A DNA stretch of 64,000 nt from Rotaria macrura (lineage: Eukaryota > Rotifera > Eurotatoria > Philodinida > Philodinidae): contig OENT01000028.1 in the NCBI GenBank assembly GCA_900239685.1, positions 62,001 to 126,000 on the forward strand, written 5' to 3'. The notes under the pieces were generated by a model. It was not told the DNA's origin. It ran no database searches and worked only from the letters and a program-made list of their open reading frames with translations. The number at the start of each line of letters is the position of its first letter. Positions within the stretch are counted from its first letter, which is position 1. Positions 50,859 through 61,130 of this stretch are shown here, piece by piece. A program made the translations under genes and the position numbers.

Positions 50859-51595
50859 TAGAGACCTGTGGGGAGCCCCGAACTCCGACTCCAACGGAGT
50901 CGGAGTCGGAGTTAGCGGAATAAAATTTTTCGGAATCGGAGTCGGAGTCAATTTTATTGTTGGGGTTGACCGGAGTCCGATTAACCCAGAAAAATTATAA
51001 TTGTGTGATAAACTTTCGCTATTTCACACAATAATATCCTCATTTTTCATGTTAAGACGAAGAAAGATAAAATACAACGCTTGGTAATGTAGTGAGATTC
51101 CACTTCAGGACAAAAAAGGACAAATGAATCATTTTGACAGTATAAGATTCGAATGATCGACCAAGAAAAACAATGCTATTTTTCAAGAAATACACTCTGC
51201 GAATCATTGACGAGGATTACCTGAAAATATTGCTGCATTTGACTAGAATTGAAGTGCTTCTCTTCTTTACGATTTTCCCAGATTCATTATTTTCATCTAT
51301 CACCTTTTGAAATTCGTTTTTTCTCAAACACCTATTAGTCATTTTTTATTTTTCAGAGTACCATAAATGCAAAACTCAAAATTACTTGTTTGATTTTTCT
51401 TTGATTTTCATTCACGCATTTGTTTATCTAGTTTGATGTATTCAAAAATAAGCAATAAAATACACCAGAGGTCATCCATTTCAATAATAATTTTTTGGAG
51501 TTTTCCGGAGTTTTTCGGAGTTGGAGTTGGAAAAAAAAATTTTTCGGAGTCGGAGTCGGGTTTCGGAATAAAAAAATTGACTCCGCAGGTCTCTA
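50859..51595. mobile_element. hAT-like non-autonomous transposon with intact 8 bp target-site duplication
   Basis: The 737 bp element starts TAGAGACCTGTGGGGAG and ends with the complement of TAGAGACCTGCGGAGTC, giving a perfect 10 bp terminal inverted repeat. It is flanked by an exact 8 bp direct repeat GTGAATAT (50851-50858 and 51596-51603), the duplication length of the hAT superfamily. Both ends carry clustered subterminal hexamer repeats (GGAGTC and its complement GACTCC, at 50881-50990 and 51498-51582), typical transposase-binding sites of hAT elements. No transposase coding sequence is seen. Intact duplication suggests a fairly recent insertion. Confidence 0.88.
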
Positions 51596-51723
51596 GTGAA
51601 TATAGTATTTCAGATTTCGTGACTGCCTATTTATGACGAGCAGTTTCTATTTAAAATCATTCTCACTCAGTAATAAAAAGTTGCTCATTTAGATTCACAC
51701 CGTCTCTCCATATATTCAAAATT

Positions 51724-52428
51724 ATGAGTTCGATCCTGATACAAAATACTATTGTTTCTCTCATCGTCACCAGTATTACATTTGCTACTCTTTGGTCACT
51801 CAATTTTTTAAACAAGAAGAATTTGATTTCCACTGAAGTTTCACGAAAAGTAGTACATATTGGTGCTGGAACACTTTATCTTGCCATCTATTTCTATAAT
51901 GATGATGGATATTTTTCAAAATACTTGAATGTATTTCCAAATGTTTTTTGGACTGCTGTACTTGTTTGGAAGGGCCGATGCCCTGATTCTGTTCGATTTG
52001 GAAATGATCTTGTATTGCATACAATAACGAGAAATAATCGTGGAAGTGAACTTTTACGTGGACCTTTGTTTTTTAATTTTGCAGCAATCATTTGTGGCAC
52101 TCTTCTATACAAAACAGTACTAGCGTCAATTATTATGGGTACTTTAACATGGGGTGATGGTTTAGCCGCAATCATCGGTGTTCGTTATGGAAGTAAAAGA
52201 AAAATTTATGGATCAAAAACATTAACCGGATTATTAGTCTGTTTTTTTGCTAGCATCGTTGCTTCAATTATTTATATTTCTTTACTAGTTAATATTCAAT
52301 CTATTGAGTTTTTGAAAATTTGTTTCATATGCTTTTTTGCAGCATTGATAGAAACTTTAAGTCCATCGGATTTCGATAATTTGACTATACCGTTATGTAT
52401 CATTATTTTATTCTTTTTTTTTATTTGA
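51724..52428 (+). CDS. Phytol/farnesol kinase-like polyprenol kinase (CTP-dependent lipid-alcohol kinase)
   Basis: Intronless 234 aa polytopic membrane protein. Family motifs of the VTE5/FOLK/dolichol-kinase superfamily appear in order: an N-terminal membrane helix, 'SRKVVHIGAGTLYL' (R41 K42 and H45), 'ELLRGPLFFNFA' (the E-L-L-R/K-G-P-L-Y/F-Y/F signature), 'WGDGLAAIIGVRYGSKR' (nucleotide-site GDG at 144-146), 'YGSKTLTG', and 'ETLSPSDFDNLTIPL' near the C-terminus. Members phosphorylate phytol, farnesol or geranylgeraniol with CTP in plants, algae, cyanobacteria and some others. Substrate here is unknown. I know of no typical animal orthologue, so horizontal transfer is a candidate explanation. 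The last residues 'IIILFFFFI' come from T-rich sequence and may be poorly conserved. The stop is 46 bp before the next gene. Confidence 0.78.
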   Translation: MSSILIQNTIVSLIVTSITFATLWSLNFLNKKNLISTEVSRKVVHIGAGTLYLAIYFYNDDGYFSKYLNVFPNVFWTAVLVWKGRCPDSVRFGNDLVLHTITRNNRGSELLRGPLFFNFAAIICGTLLYKTVLASIIMGTLTWGDGLAAIIGVRYGSKRKIYGSKTLTGLLVCFFASIVASIIYISLLVNIQSIEFLKICFICFFAALIETLSPSDFDNLTIPLCIIILFFFFI

Positions 52429-52474
52429 TTGAATTGTGAAAGAAACTTTCATGTATTCATCTATTTTATTCTAG

Positions 52475-53110
52475 ATGTTACAACCATTAAAATATATTCT
52501 TGAACAAAAACGAATTGTACTAGCTAGTGGTTCACCACAACGTAAACAGTTACTTGAATCTATTGGCTTAAATTTTCAAATAATTATTTCCGAATTTGCT
52601 GAAGATCTTGATCTTTTGTCATATAAAGAAAATCTCTCTCAATATGTTATTGACACAGCTGAACATAAATGTCGTCATGTCTATCAGCAAATGACATTAA
52701 ATGAGAATGAGAAAAAAGAAATAATTATCATAGGTGCCGATACAATGTGCTCATTAAATAATGTCGTCTATGGAAAACCATGCGATAAAGAAGATGCTTT
52801 TCGCATGTTAAAAGCATTCTCTAATAATACACATCAAGTTTGTACTGGTGTATGTATTTTACAAGGTGATATGACTATAAAAAGATTTTCTGAAACAACC
52901 GATGTTACATTTGGCTTAGTGGACGATGAAACTATTCGAGCCTATATTGAAACAGGTGAACCAATGAACAAAGCAGGAGGTTATGGTATACAATCTTTAG
53001 GTGCAACATTGGTCAAGAAAATAGATGGCGATTATTTTAATGTAGTTGGTTTTCCAATTTATCACTTTTGTACACAACTGAGAGCGTTACTTTACAATGA
53101 AGTCAAATAA
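52475..53110 (+). CDS. Maf/ASMTL-type nucleotide pyrophosphatase
   Basis: Intronless, 211 aa. Maf-family enzymes hydrolyse non-canonical or modified nucleoside triphosphates (dTTP/UTP and m5C or pseudouridine derivatives) to monophosphates and pyrophosphate; cytosolic house-cleaning. Motifs: 'VLASGSPQRKQLL' (residues 15-27, the S-x-S-P-x-R loop), 'IIIIGADTMC' (catalytic Asp), 'YGKPCDKEDAFRML', 'HQVCTGVCI', 'ETGEPMNKAGGYGIQSLG' and 'GDYFNVVGFPI'. These match human ASMTL N-terminal domain closely, so vertical animal descent is possible; here there is no fused methyltransferase domain. The ATG directly follows a pyrimidine-rich acceptor (TTTTATTCTAG, ending 52474), 46 bp after the kinase stop, suggesting a two-gene transcript resolved by trans-splicing. 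Confidence 0.93.
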   Translation: MLQPLKYILEQKRIVLASGSPQRKQLLESIGLNFQIIISEFAEDLDLLSYKENLSQYVIDTAEHKCRHVYQQMTLNENEKKEIIIIGADTMCSLNNVVYGKPCDKEDAFRMLKAFSNNTHQVCTGVCILQGDMTIKRFSETTDVTFGLVDDETIRAYIETGEPMNKAGGYGIQSLGATLVKKIDGDYFNVVGFPIYHFCTQLRALLYNEVK

Positions 53111-56100
53111 AAATGCACGTTCGTCTTGCAACAACTCATGGAACACAAAATAAATAGACTGATAATGAAATATTATTTTGTTTTTAAAGGATAAACTATG
53201 ACCATATGTTTTTTTCCATTCTCATGATTGATTATTTTTTTGTACACTTTTAGTACAGTGAAATTCTATCAATCGGTTTCTCACATTTAACTATTGCAGA
53301 GAATAGAAAAAAAACAATAGTAAATAACATATGAATGCAAAACTTGCACTAATAAAAATTCATGCGAAAACAATGATCTATAGAATCAAAGATAGCATGC
53401 TTGAAATTTTCTAACAAAGATATATAGTGATCTTATCAATGTGTGCCTGCATTCTATTAGATAGCATGGCATGCATATGTGCACTACGAACATATTTTTA
53501 CCCTCTTTCATACCATGATTGACTCACTCAATACTGGAATTCAATGAAATAGTAAGCTTAAACTGCACATTCACTTTATAAACGAGCTTCTATCAGGATA
53601 AGAAATAATCTCAACCATTGAAAGTTTTCGAATCACAGCATAGTTGATCAAGAATCACTAATACTCATGTCTGCAATAAAAGAATTCATTTATTTCATAT
53701 GTAGCTGAAGTTAGCACGCTTTTATATTTAAAGACACGATTAGTTGTCCAACCTGTATTGAGTCTAACACAAATTGTGTTACATACAGGCTTTTACCCTC
53801 AGTCGAATGATATTGTTACAACCTGTTTCTGACTGATTCCACGCCTGGATTCACTCTTACACTTGTTTTGAGTCTCCATTCACTAGTGTTTCAAGCAGAA
53901 TTTGATTCCCTATCAAATGACACTCTTCTTTCTATGGGGGTCATCGGAAAAAACATTTGACTCGTTGGTACACTTGGTTCTAGCTGTACATCTTAGGATG
54001 AATGTGATTGAGTGTGTGAGCAACAATTGAGCACTTGCGATACATTTCTCAACCGATTTAAACTTTTGTAAGGATTCATTGTTCATTTAAAATATCAAAC
54101 GCGCTTTCTCACACTCACCCTAAGATGTGTAAACATAGTAAGGTGCACCCGCAGCCCAAATTTTTCATCCGATTACTTCCAATCAAAATGGTTTTCAGTC
54201 GATAGAGGATTATATTCTGTATCTAGGATAACCTTTTTTTAGACCCAACACAAGTTAGGGAAGGAATTGCGACTGGAAATAATCGAATATCGTGCTATAA
54301 CTTTAACTTCACGAAAATTCCTATCTGAGTGGGGCACGGACGAAGTTTTTGAAAAAACAACCTGTAGAGGAGTACACGGAGGGTTTTTATGAAATTTTTT
54401 GTGTCTTGAACATATTATGTTTGATGGAAGTAATATAGTTTTTCGTGAGATTTTTATTATTTTAAGTTTCCGATTGAAAAATGAACAAAAATAGTGTTTT
54501 GGTACAACTTTTTGAGCTTGTTCATGGGAAATATCGACTAAAGTAAACCGAACTATTTCGAAAGCTATAAGGTTCGATGCTCCATGATTAAAAGAATCTA
54601 AAACTAAGCTTTCCATTTTATTTGAAAATCATTTTCATGCAGGAAGTTTAGTTTTCGACCATCTACTGCAAAAACCACAGCAGAATTGAATAAAAATGAA
54701 CTCTCTCCTAATTTCACACTCTTTGTACGATATTATCTGAATATTCTTCAGCCGGTTTTATAGCAGTCAATAGAGAAATAGTAGTTCTATTTCAGAAACA
54801 TAAATTCAAATGTGTGTGTCACTTAGAACTTGAGTTATTAGAGTTTTTCTGAAGATACACTTTTTCTGCTAGTATTGGGATCTTCGATTCAAAGTCGTTT
54901 CAGACATATCTGACATGGCTTGTCATGGTGCAATAAATACTTTAATTTTCAACTCTATTTGATTCAAGTAGGTTTTGATGTTTTGGAAAATTAACTGCAT
55001 TTCTAATATTCTATATTGCAGTAAATGTTTTCTGACTAGCAGTAGAACATATTGTTCTTACGTCTTTATTAAGACTGTACTGTACTAAATGTATGAATAT
55101 CGAAAATAGACACGAAGAAAAAATATTTATGGTAGGTTATACAAATAGAAGGTAACCATTAGACGACATCTAGCTTTCAATTACGGGAATGGAGATAAAC
55201 CGGCCACATAGTAGACATCAATTGAAAAGAGAGAAGAGTTTGTAGAGTAAACTTTGGATGAGTCAAAAGAATTCCTTCTGTTCATCATTACATGTCAAAG
55301 AGACTCCCTGTCACACGTTAGACAACCTATTAAATATCAGGTATACATTAATAACGCTTCCAGCAGTTCTATACAAATTTTAGTTAAAAATCAATGCATA
55401 GACGTTGTAACCGAAGTCTGACTTGAACTAAGAACACTACTAATTGGCTGCCTTGTTACTAAAGCTTCCGTTGCATTATTCTATCTCTTTGTGTTACAGG
55501 ACAGAAGGTTTTAACTCATGAGAGAGTGACGCTCAAGATCTGCATCGTTATATAATATGTGATCCGTCATTTGATTTCAATTTTCATACATTAACCTGCT
55601 CTGAAATTCCACCTACCGTCAGTAAATATTTTCATTTTAAACGTCGTATACTATTGAATAATGAATGAGCTTATTCAGTTGTATCGAACAAGTATGCTGA
55701 TTTCTTGCTAGATGATAAAAAGAAAACAATTGGATTAATAGTTTTTAGCCACAGCAGCTTTCCTCGATGTCAATAGAGAAGAAAATTTCATTCAAGTAAA
55801 GGTCCAGAGAAATTCTCATAAAGAATAAGCAAATTAGAGTCTTCATCATGCATTTTCATCAGATTTAGTTCGAATTCTAAACAGTTACGAAGCATGAATC
55901 ATTGTTAGACAAGTAAAAAATAATGTTTCAAGCTTTATTATGGCTAAGGATTTTTCAAAGAAGTGTATTCGTGATAACAGCACTTAACTTAAGCAACTAT
56001 AAAAAAATCTCACGAGAAAAGAACAATCAAGTTGACTCGAAGTTATTCTTAGTGAAATAGAAATGAGTTTTTGAGCCAATCCACTAGTTTCATATTCTCA

Positions 56101-56202
56101 AGTCATGATTCTTCAGAATCTTCAGGAAAAATAAATCACAAGTCTCTTTGAAATGCCTTGATATAGAAAATGTGACGATGTGTGAATGGAAGTTTGCGTC
56201 AT
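53111..56202. other. Gene-poor 3 kb with short inverted repeats
   Basis: No coding region supported. It holds a palindrome TAACACAAATTGTGTTA (53765-53781) within longer imperfect arms (53751-53788), and an inverted pair around TACATCTTAGG (about 53988-54020 with 54108-54130). The 53740-54240 part looks repeat-derived. Confidence 0.45.
53149..53154 (+). terminator. Polyadenylation signal AATAAA after the Maf gene
   Basis: Hexamer 39 nt after the stop; another AATAAA overlaps the stop codon itself (53107-53112). Confidence 0.55.
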
Positions 56203-56700
56203 CCAGGCAGATAAACATTTGGAAAAACGCGTTTAAACGTTCAATCGGTACCCAAGCAGACAAGAATTTGGAAACACGCGTTTAAACGCATCAAACGAGA
56301 ACCGCGATTGCCACCCATTCACGTCCATAAATAAAACGCAATAAACGCGTTTCGTGTGTAAAATTTTCGCTTTTAAATTGTAAAAACGCCAAAAAGTTCA
56401 GAAACTGAGCGTTTACACGTTTTTGTTTCTAAAGTTCTGAATACGTCTGGAATAAGAGCTCGTGTAAACGCTCAATTTCTGAACTTTTTGGCGTTTTCAC
56501 AATTTAAAAGCGAAAATTTTACACACGAAACGCGTTTATTGCGTTTTATTTTTGGGCGTGAATGGGTGGCAATCGCGGTTCTCGTTTGATGCGTTTAAAC
56601 GCGTGTTTCCAAATTCTTGTCTGCTTGGGTAGTGACTCACAATCGCCATTCCTGCTTGAACGTTTAACCACGTTTTTTCAAGTGTTTGTCTGCATGGGCA
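56203..56700. mobile_element. Foldback (long inverted-repeat) element
   Basis: Two 170 bp arms, 56250-56419 and 56461-56630, are reverse complements with only about 4 mismatches, around a 41 bp spacer. Outside each arm is a second, diverged copy of the arm's terminal module (GCAGACAA...AACGTTTAAACG), at 56203-56249 on the left and 56631-56700 on the right, also inverted relative to each other. The module carries the palindrome CGTTTAAACG. GC content and CpG-like CGCG motifs exceed the surroundings. No coding capacity. The structure fits a foldback or MITE-type DNA transposon; a transcript would form a long hairpin. Outer boundaries are approximate. Confidence 0.85.
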
Positions 56701-58189
56701 GTGATGTACGTCATTAGTTTTGATTCTTAAATCTCGTACAAATGACCATATTTACTGATGCAGGGTGGAATCTTAGAGCAGACTAAGTTATGCAGATTGA
56801 AATTTATTGACGGATCACATATGTTATAAGGATACGAATCTTGAGCATTACTCGCTTATGAGTCAAAAGTTGCATCAGATAGAGTAAACGATCGGAATCG
56901 AAAATATGTTGAGCGTATGATATATTTTATTCGTATTCAAGTCAAAGTTTTAGTTAAATATAATTTTAACACAGATACAATCGAAGGAACGGATAAATGA
57001 CAATGGAGAGTGGTGTAGTTGTTATATTCGCTACGATGCTATGAATATTACCCAAGGCTTTTATTGGCTCTTGCTTTTTGATTACATATATCGCACTGTT
57101 TTAGTTCTTCCCTTTAATAGAACTATCTGCGCGACACATTAAACATTTTTCTCAACGGTTGACAAACAATAGATGGAGAGACTCACATTTGCCAACGTCG
57201 CATTTTCATCAGAAATTCATCTTCTTTAGAATTAAAGCTTTTTTCATACATATGAAGAGTTCCTAATGATTTATGACTAGTTTCCAATACAACGAAAACA
57301 TGTTTATCTAATTTAGATTTAGTAAACAGATCAACATTCCACGATTCCTGAACCTTTACATATTCGTTATTCATGAGTGAGTCTATTTGTTCGTCGTTGT
57401 ACCCAAACAACAATTATGGAACTGTTTCTTAAGGTAATGAATTCGATTAAAATCTTGTAATTAATTTTAGTATTCCAATCGTCTAATGAGTGAAGACTAT
57501 TCTTGAAGATGAACCCATTCTCATGATATCATTAGATTTCATTGTTTCAAGACTTTTGCTGAGGAAAAGACTTCATATACCGGATCTAAATTTATCACGT
57601 TGAAAGTTAAAGCAGACTTCGTATTTACTCGGTAGATAGTTATGAAACTGTTTGAGCGACGCTTCATCACATGAAAGTAATGGAAAATTTTCCAATAACG
57701 ATTCATATAGAATTAAAGCATGAAGAGATTATTCCGATGGAGAAAACATGAGAATGAGGACAACACTGTAATCTGAACACATTAAAATGATTCTTGCTTG
57801 AAGAACTCGGTGTAATAAACAACAGAATATCTTAGAATACGATTTAAGTGACACAAACTTAAAAAATATGTCTACAGATTTTTCAAAAACACTTAAGACT
57901 AATTCTGTTTTCAAATTATATTGGCATTTATAGTATTTGCACTCAAACTGTTTTATTTGTCTATTATCTTTCATAACGTTGACTTTAATTCAGTGGAGAG
58001 TAACTGTCACAATCAGAAGTTGTTTCTACCATCGGCTTAACTCAATTTTATCGTTCGTTTTCACAGTTTTTATCTTCAAATATTATCTTGTCTTACAGAT
58101 TTTAACAAATATGATTTATACAAAAAGCAATAGCCTTATAAAATCTCATCCATAGTCGATGATATTTTCGTCAATAAGTAAAACTAGCG
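56701..58189. other. Spacer without supported gene
   Basis: A hydrophilic minus-strand open stretch near 57374-57189 ends at a GTGAGT donor-like site but begins just after a stop and has no partner exon, so it is not called. A second minus-strand frame at 57729-57974 lacks motifs. Nothing else seen. Confidence 0.4.
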
Positions 58190-58800
58190 AGATCCCGTGC
58201 ATACTACACGGCCGGTTTTCCTGTAAAGTTTCACATCTATGCTTTAACCTTGATCCAATAATATAAAATCTGATGGTTCACATTTTATATAGATAGATTA
58301 TAACTTTGTACCATTATCCCCCTAAAGCTATATACCCCTACAACGTTATACTCTTGTAACCTTATCTCCTTACAGCCTTACGTCAGTGTAACCTATCCTA
58401 GAGCCATCGAAAACATTCTCAATCATGCATAGCACATGGTCACTGAAAGTTATAGAATGTGCTAGAAAATTCCAGTCAGTACCGGGTCATTTTCAAAGAT
58501 TACAGAAAATTCTAGATGATTTTATAACATTCTAGAAGTCTACATATTTCTAGAACTTTCTAGGAACATAGCAGCATCAAGTTTCACGTTTAAGTTTTGA
58601 CCTGTAACCTTAATCTTTAACCTATCCACACTGTCCTCAGTGAAAGTTTGAGAGAAATCTAGAACACTCTAGAAACCTATAGTAAGCCGCATAAATCTGG
58701 AAATTCTAGAAGCATCAAACTTCAAATTTTCACCTTGAACCTTTGACCCAACACAGAGAAACACACAGAGACTCAGGCACTGGAAATTATATATACAGGA
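58190..58800. repeat. Repeat region with clustered TTCTAGAA (heat-shock-element-like) motifs
   Basis: Inverted nTTCnnGAAn units occur repeatedly: about 58461-58475 (imperfect), 58509-58516, 58530-58537, 58548-58555, 58656-58664, 58668-58675 and 58704-58711. Three diverged direct repeats of the type CATCAA(G/A)(T/C)TTCA...TTTGACC surround them (near 58215-58255, 58574-58610, 58712-58750). The left end has a small hairpin CCGTG-CATACTA-CACGG (58195-58211). The whole looks like a dispersed repeat. Confidence 0.6.
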
Positions 58801-58869
58801 ATTTTCGAACCAAAAGGGTTTCAATCGAGCCTCGAATAAAGTACAGGTTGGATAGTATCAACAATCATA

Positions 58870-61130
58870 ATAAAATGGTAAAGACAGTTGCTTGAAACCG
58901 TGTGAATACAATTGAGAGATTTTCATCGCCAATGAATCTATAGACACTCATAGACTTCTTTATCATTCATCTTCTACGCCGAAATTCTGCAAATCAAACA
59001 TTTTAACACAGTCATTATTGGAAAAGTAAACAGTTTTTGATTGATATCTTGCCATGTTTATCTATAGCGTAGAAAATACAAATAATAGATTATCCAAATC
59101 TTAAAATATTCGTACGTGTAGTATGTTGTTGTTTCTTATCGTGAATAATTCAACATATTCTTTTGTGAAATAGGTTACAAATTGATTTTAGTCTAACAAA
59201 GAATTCACATATTACAGTTGCCTTTACTTGTCACATATTCTACGGTATGACAGCGAATAATATATGATTGTCTCAGGTCTATGACTTTCGATCTCAGCTA
59301 GCAATAAGAAGGTAAACTAAAAACTGCAGACATGTAAATGATGGAAAACTTAAATCAAAGTAAAATGCACCACCCATAGTTCTCACTTTTTGTCGAAGAA
59401 TATTCCCATAAATAACAGTTGCGAAGAGTATAAGAGAGAATTCAATGTTACTTGACAGTTAAATTAGCTGGTTACAGGTAACTTTACCGTTACTCTATGA
59501 AAAAGTAACGAAACAGTTACCGGGTACTGTAACAATGTCTGCATTTCTCCTCTGGGAAAAACTAAGCATACTTTATTCGCTATTACAACAAGACAATTAA
59601 TACCAACGAGAATGAAACATGTCGATCACATATCTTTAAGAGTAACAAATTTTATTGTTTCAGGTGAATTCGCACAAAAGCTATTAATGAACACATATAA
59701 TCCCTAAAAAATACTAAAAGGAGTTGACATTCATTCAAAAAACAATGCCGATTCGGATTCAAGCTAAAGAAAACATAATCTCGATAAGAAAAATTCAAGA
59801 GCTATTTTATCAGCGATCACTTGATGGCATCACATGAAATTTTGTCGAGTTCTTAATCGTATATCAGTACACGATACGTTTTTGTATTGCCCTGTCTCGT
59901 GTACAAGTGAGAATCATGATGGGGGGAAAACTATGCGAATACAATACGTTCACCTACTCATCTGAAAAGTAGCTTGATGAAATCTCAAGCAATGCACCGT
60001 CTAGATTCGTTTTACTCGATGCTATTTTATATTGGAGCGTATGTATGAATTCTTCAAATGTTCTGAAACAACTGTAAGAAAAGAACATGTGCCATTTCGT
60101 TTAATTCTCATGAACTATCCTCTGCTAACAACTACAAAAATACTCATTATGTATACTTAAATATAATATTGCCAATCCGTATTAATGAAATTCACTAAAA
60201 CACTGAAGTTAATTGCCTTATTATCGTATGTGAATCCTTTCTTGTGATCGTAGCATGTATCAATCGGTTATCACTAAAATTCAACTTTTCTTTTGTTTAA
60301 TAAGAGTCGAACGCAAACGAAGATAACCGAAATAAATCACATCTAATCTATAACTATCTACCGAGCGGGGGAAAACTGATCTTAGCATCGGGTGTTTTGA
60401 GAATATCTCTGTACAAATAAATCAATTACTCTTGATTCGCTGTAGTTTTCTAAGTGTATGCAAGTTAATTGTTTACAAATATAAGTATTAGAAATTGTCT
60501 CGTATGTAAATGATTATCTTATTTGGAGGTAAAGATTGAAGAACTGTGTTATGTTCAAGATTTTCATTGTTCTGAAAAGGAGAATCCTGAAAACAATCTT
60601 TTACTTGACGCCTAACAATCATTTGCGGCATCTCACAATGTTGTATTCAAGAAATTTATATCTCTTTGTCAAAGAAAAAAGTCATACATTTTTATAGATA
60701 AATATAATATAACTCGATGCTTTTTGAACCACTAGAAATTGAAAAACAAAGAAACCGACACGTTAGCAAGTACATCTCACAGAAAATGGTTCATAATTTA
60801 TTTTGATTTTTCGACAATTGCTCGTCTCATCGAGACCCTCGCACAAAGAACAGTATTTCTAATCACTTCAAGTTTCATGTATCAGAATACCAAAAGGTGG
60901 TTAAAGGCAGTCTTTTTGTGTTATGTTCTCTATAATTTGCCCTTTTCTTCAATGAGTTAAGAAGACAGAAGACTAACTAAATAATTATATTTCTCATCGA
61001 TACTCATAAGTTTTCTTTCGAGTAGTAATGTAATTAGAAAAAGAGTTTTGTTCAAAATAGTTTAGAGTATCACGGTCTTCTCTATTAAATAGGGACTTAT
61101 CAATCATCTAGATCTATTTTTAGGATTGAA
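58870..61130. other. Spacer upstream of the nuclear receptor gene
   Basis: No gene supported. A dense group of GTTAC/GTAAC motifs in both orientations lies at 59475-59535. A 73-codon frame at 60739-60960 has no motif. The last bases (CTATTTTTAG, ending 61123) form an acceptor-like site 7 nt before the receptor ATG. Confidence 0.45.

Noticed and set aside
51724..53110. A single kinase-Maf fusion protein by splicing across 52400-52474
   Set aside because: The acceptor leaves Maf in phase 0, but no phase-0 GT donor exists near the kinase end; two genes fit better.
57189..57413. Minus-strand coding-like stretch ending at a GTGAGT donor
   Set aside because: Starts just after a stop, has no acceptor, no recognisable motif and no partner exon in the next few hundred bases.
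60739..60960. 73-codon plus-strand frame upstream of the receptor
   Set aside because: No motif or homologue recognised; length expected by chance.
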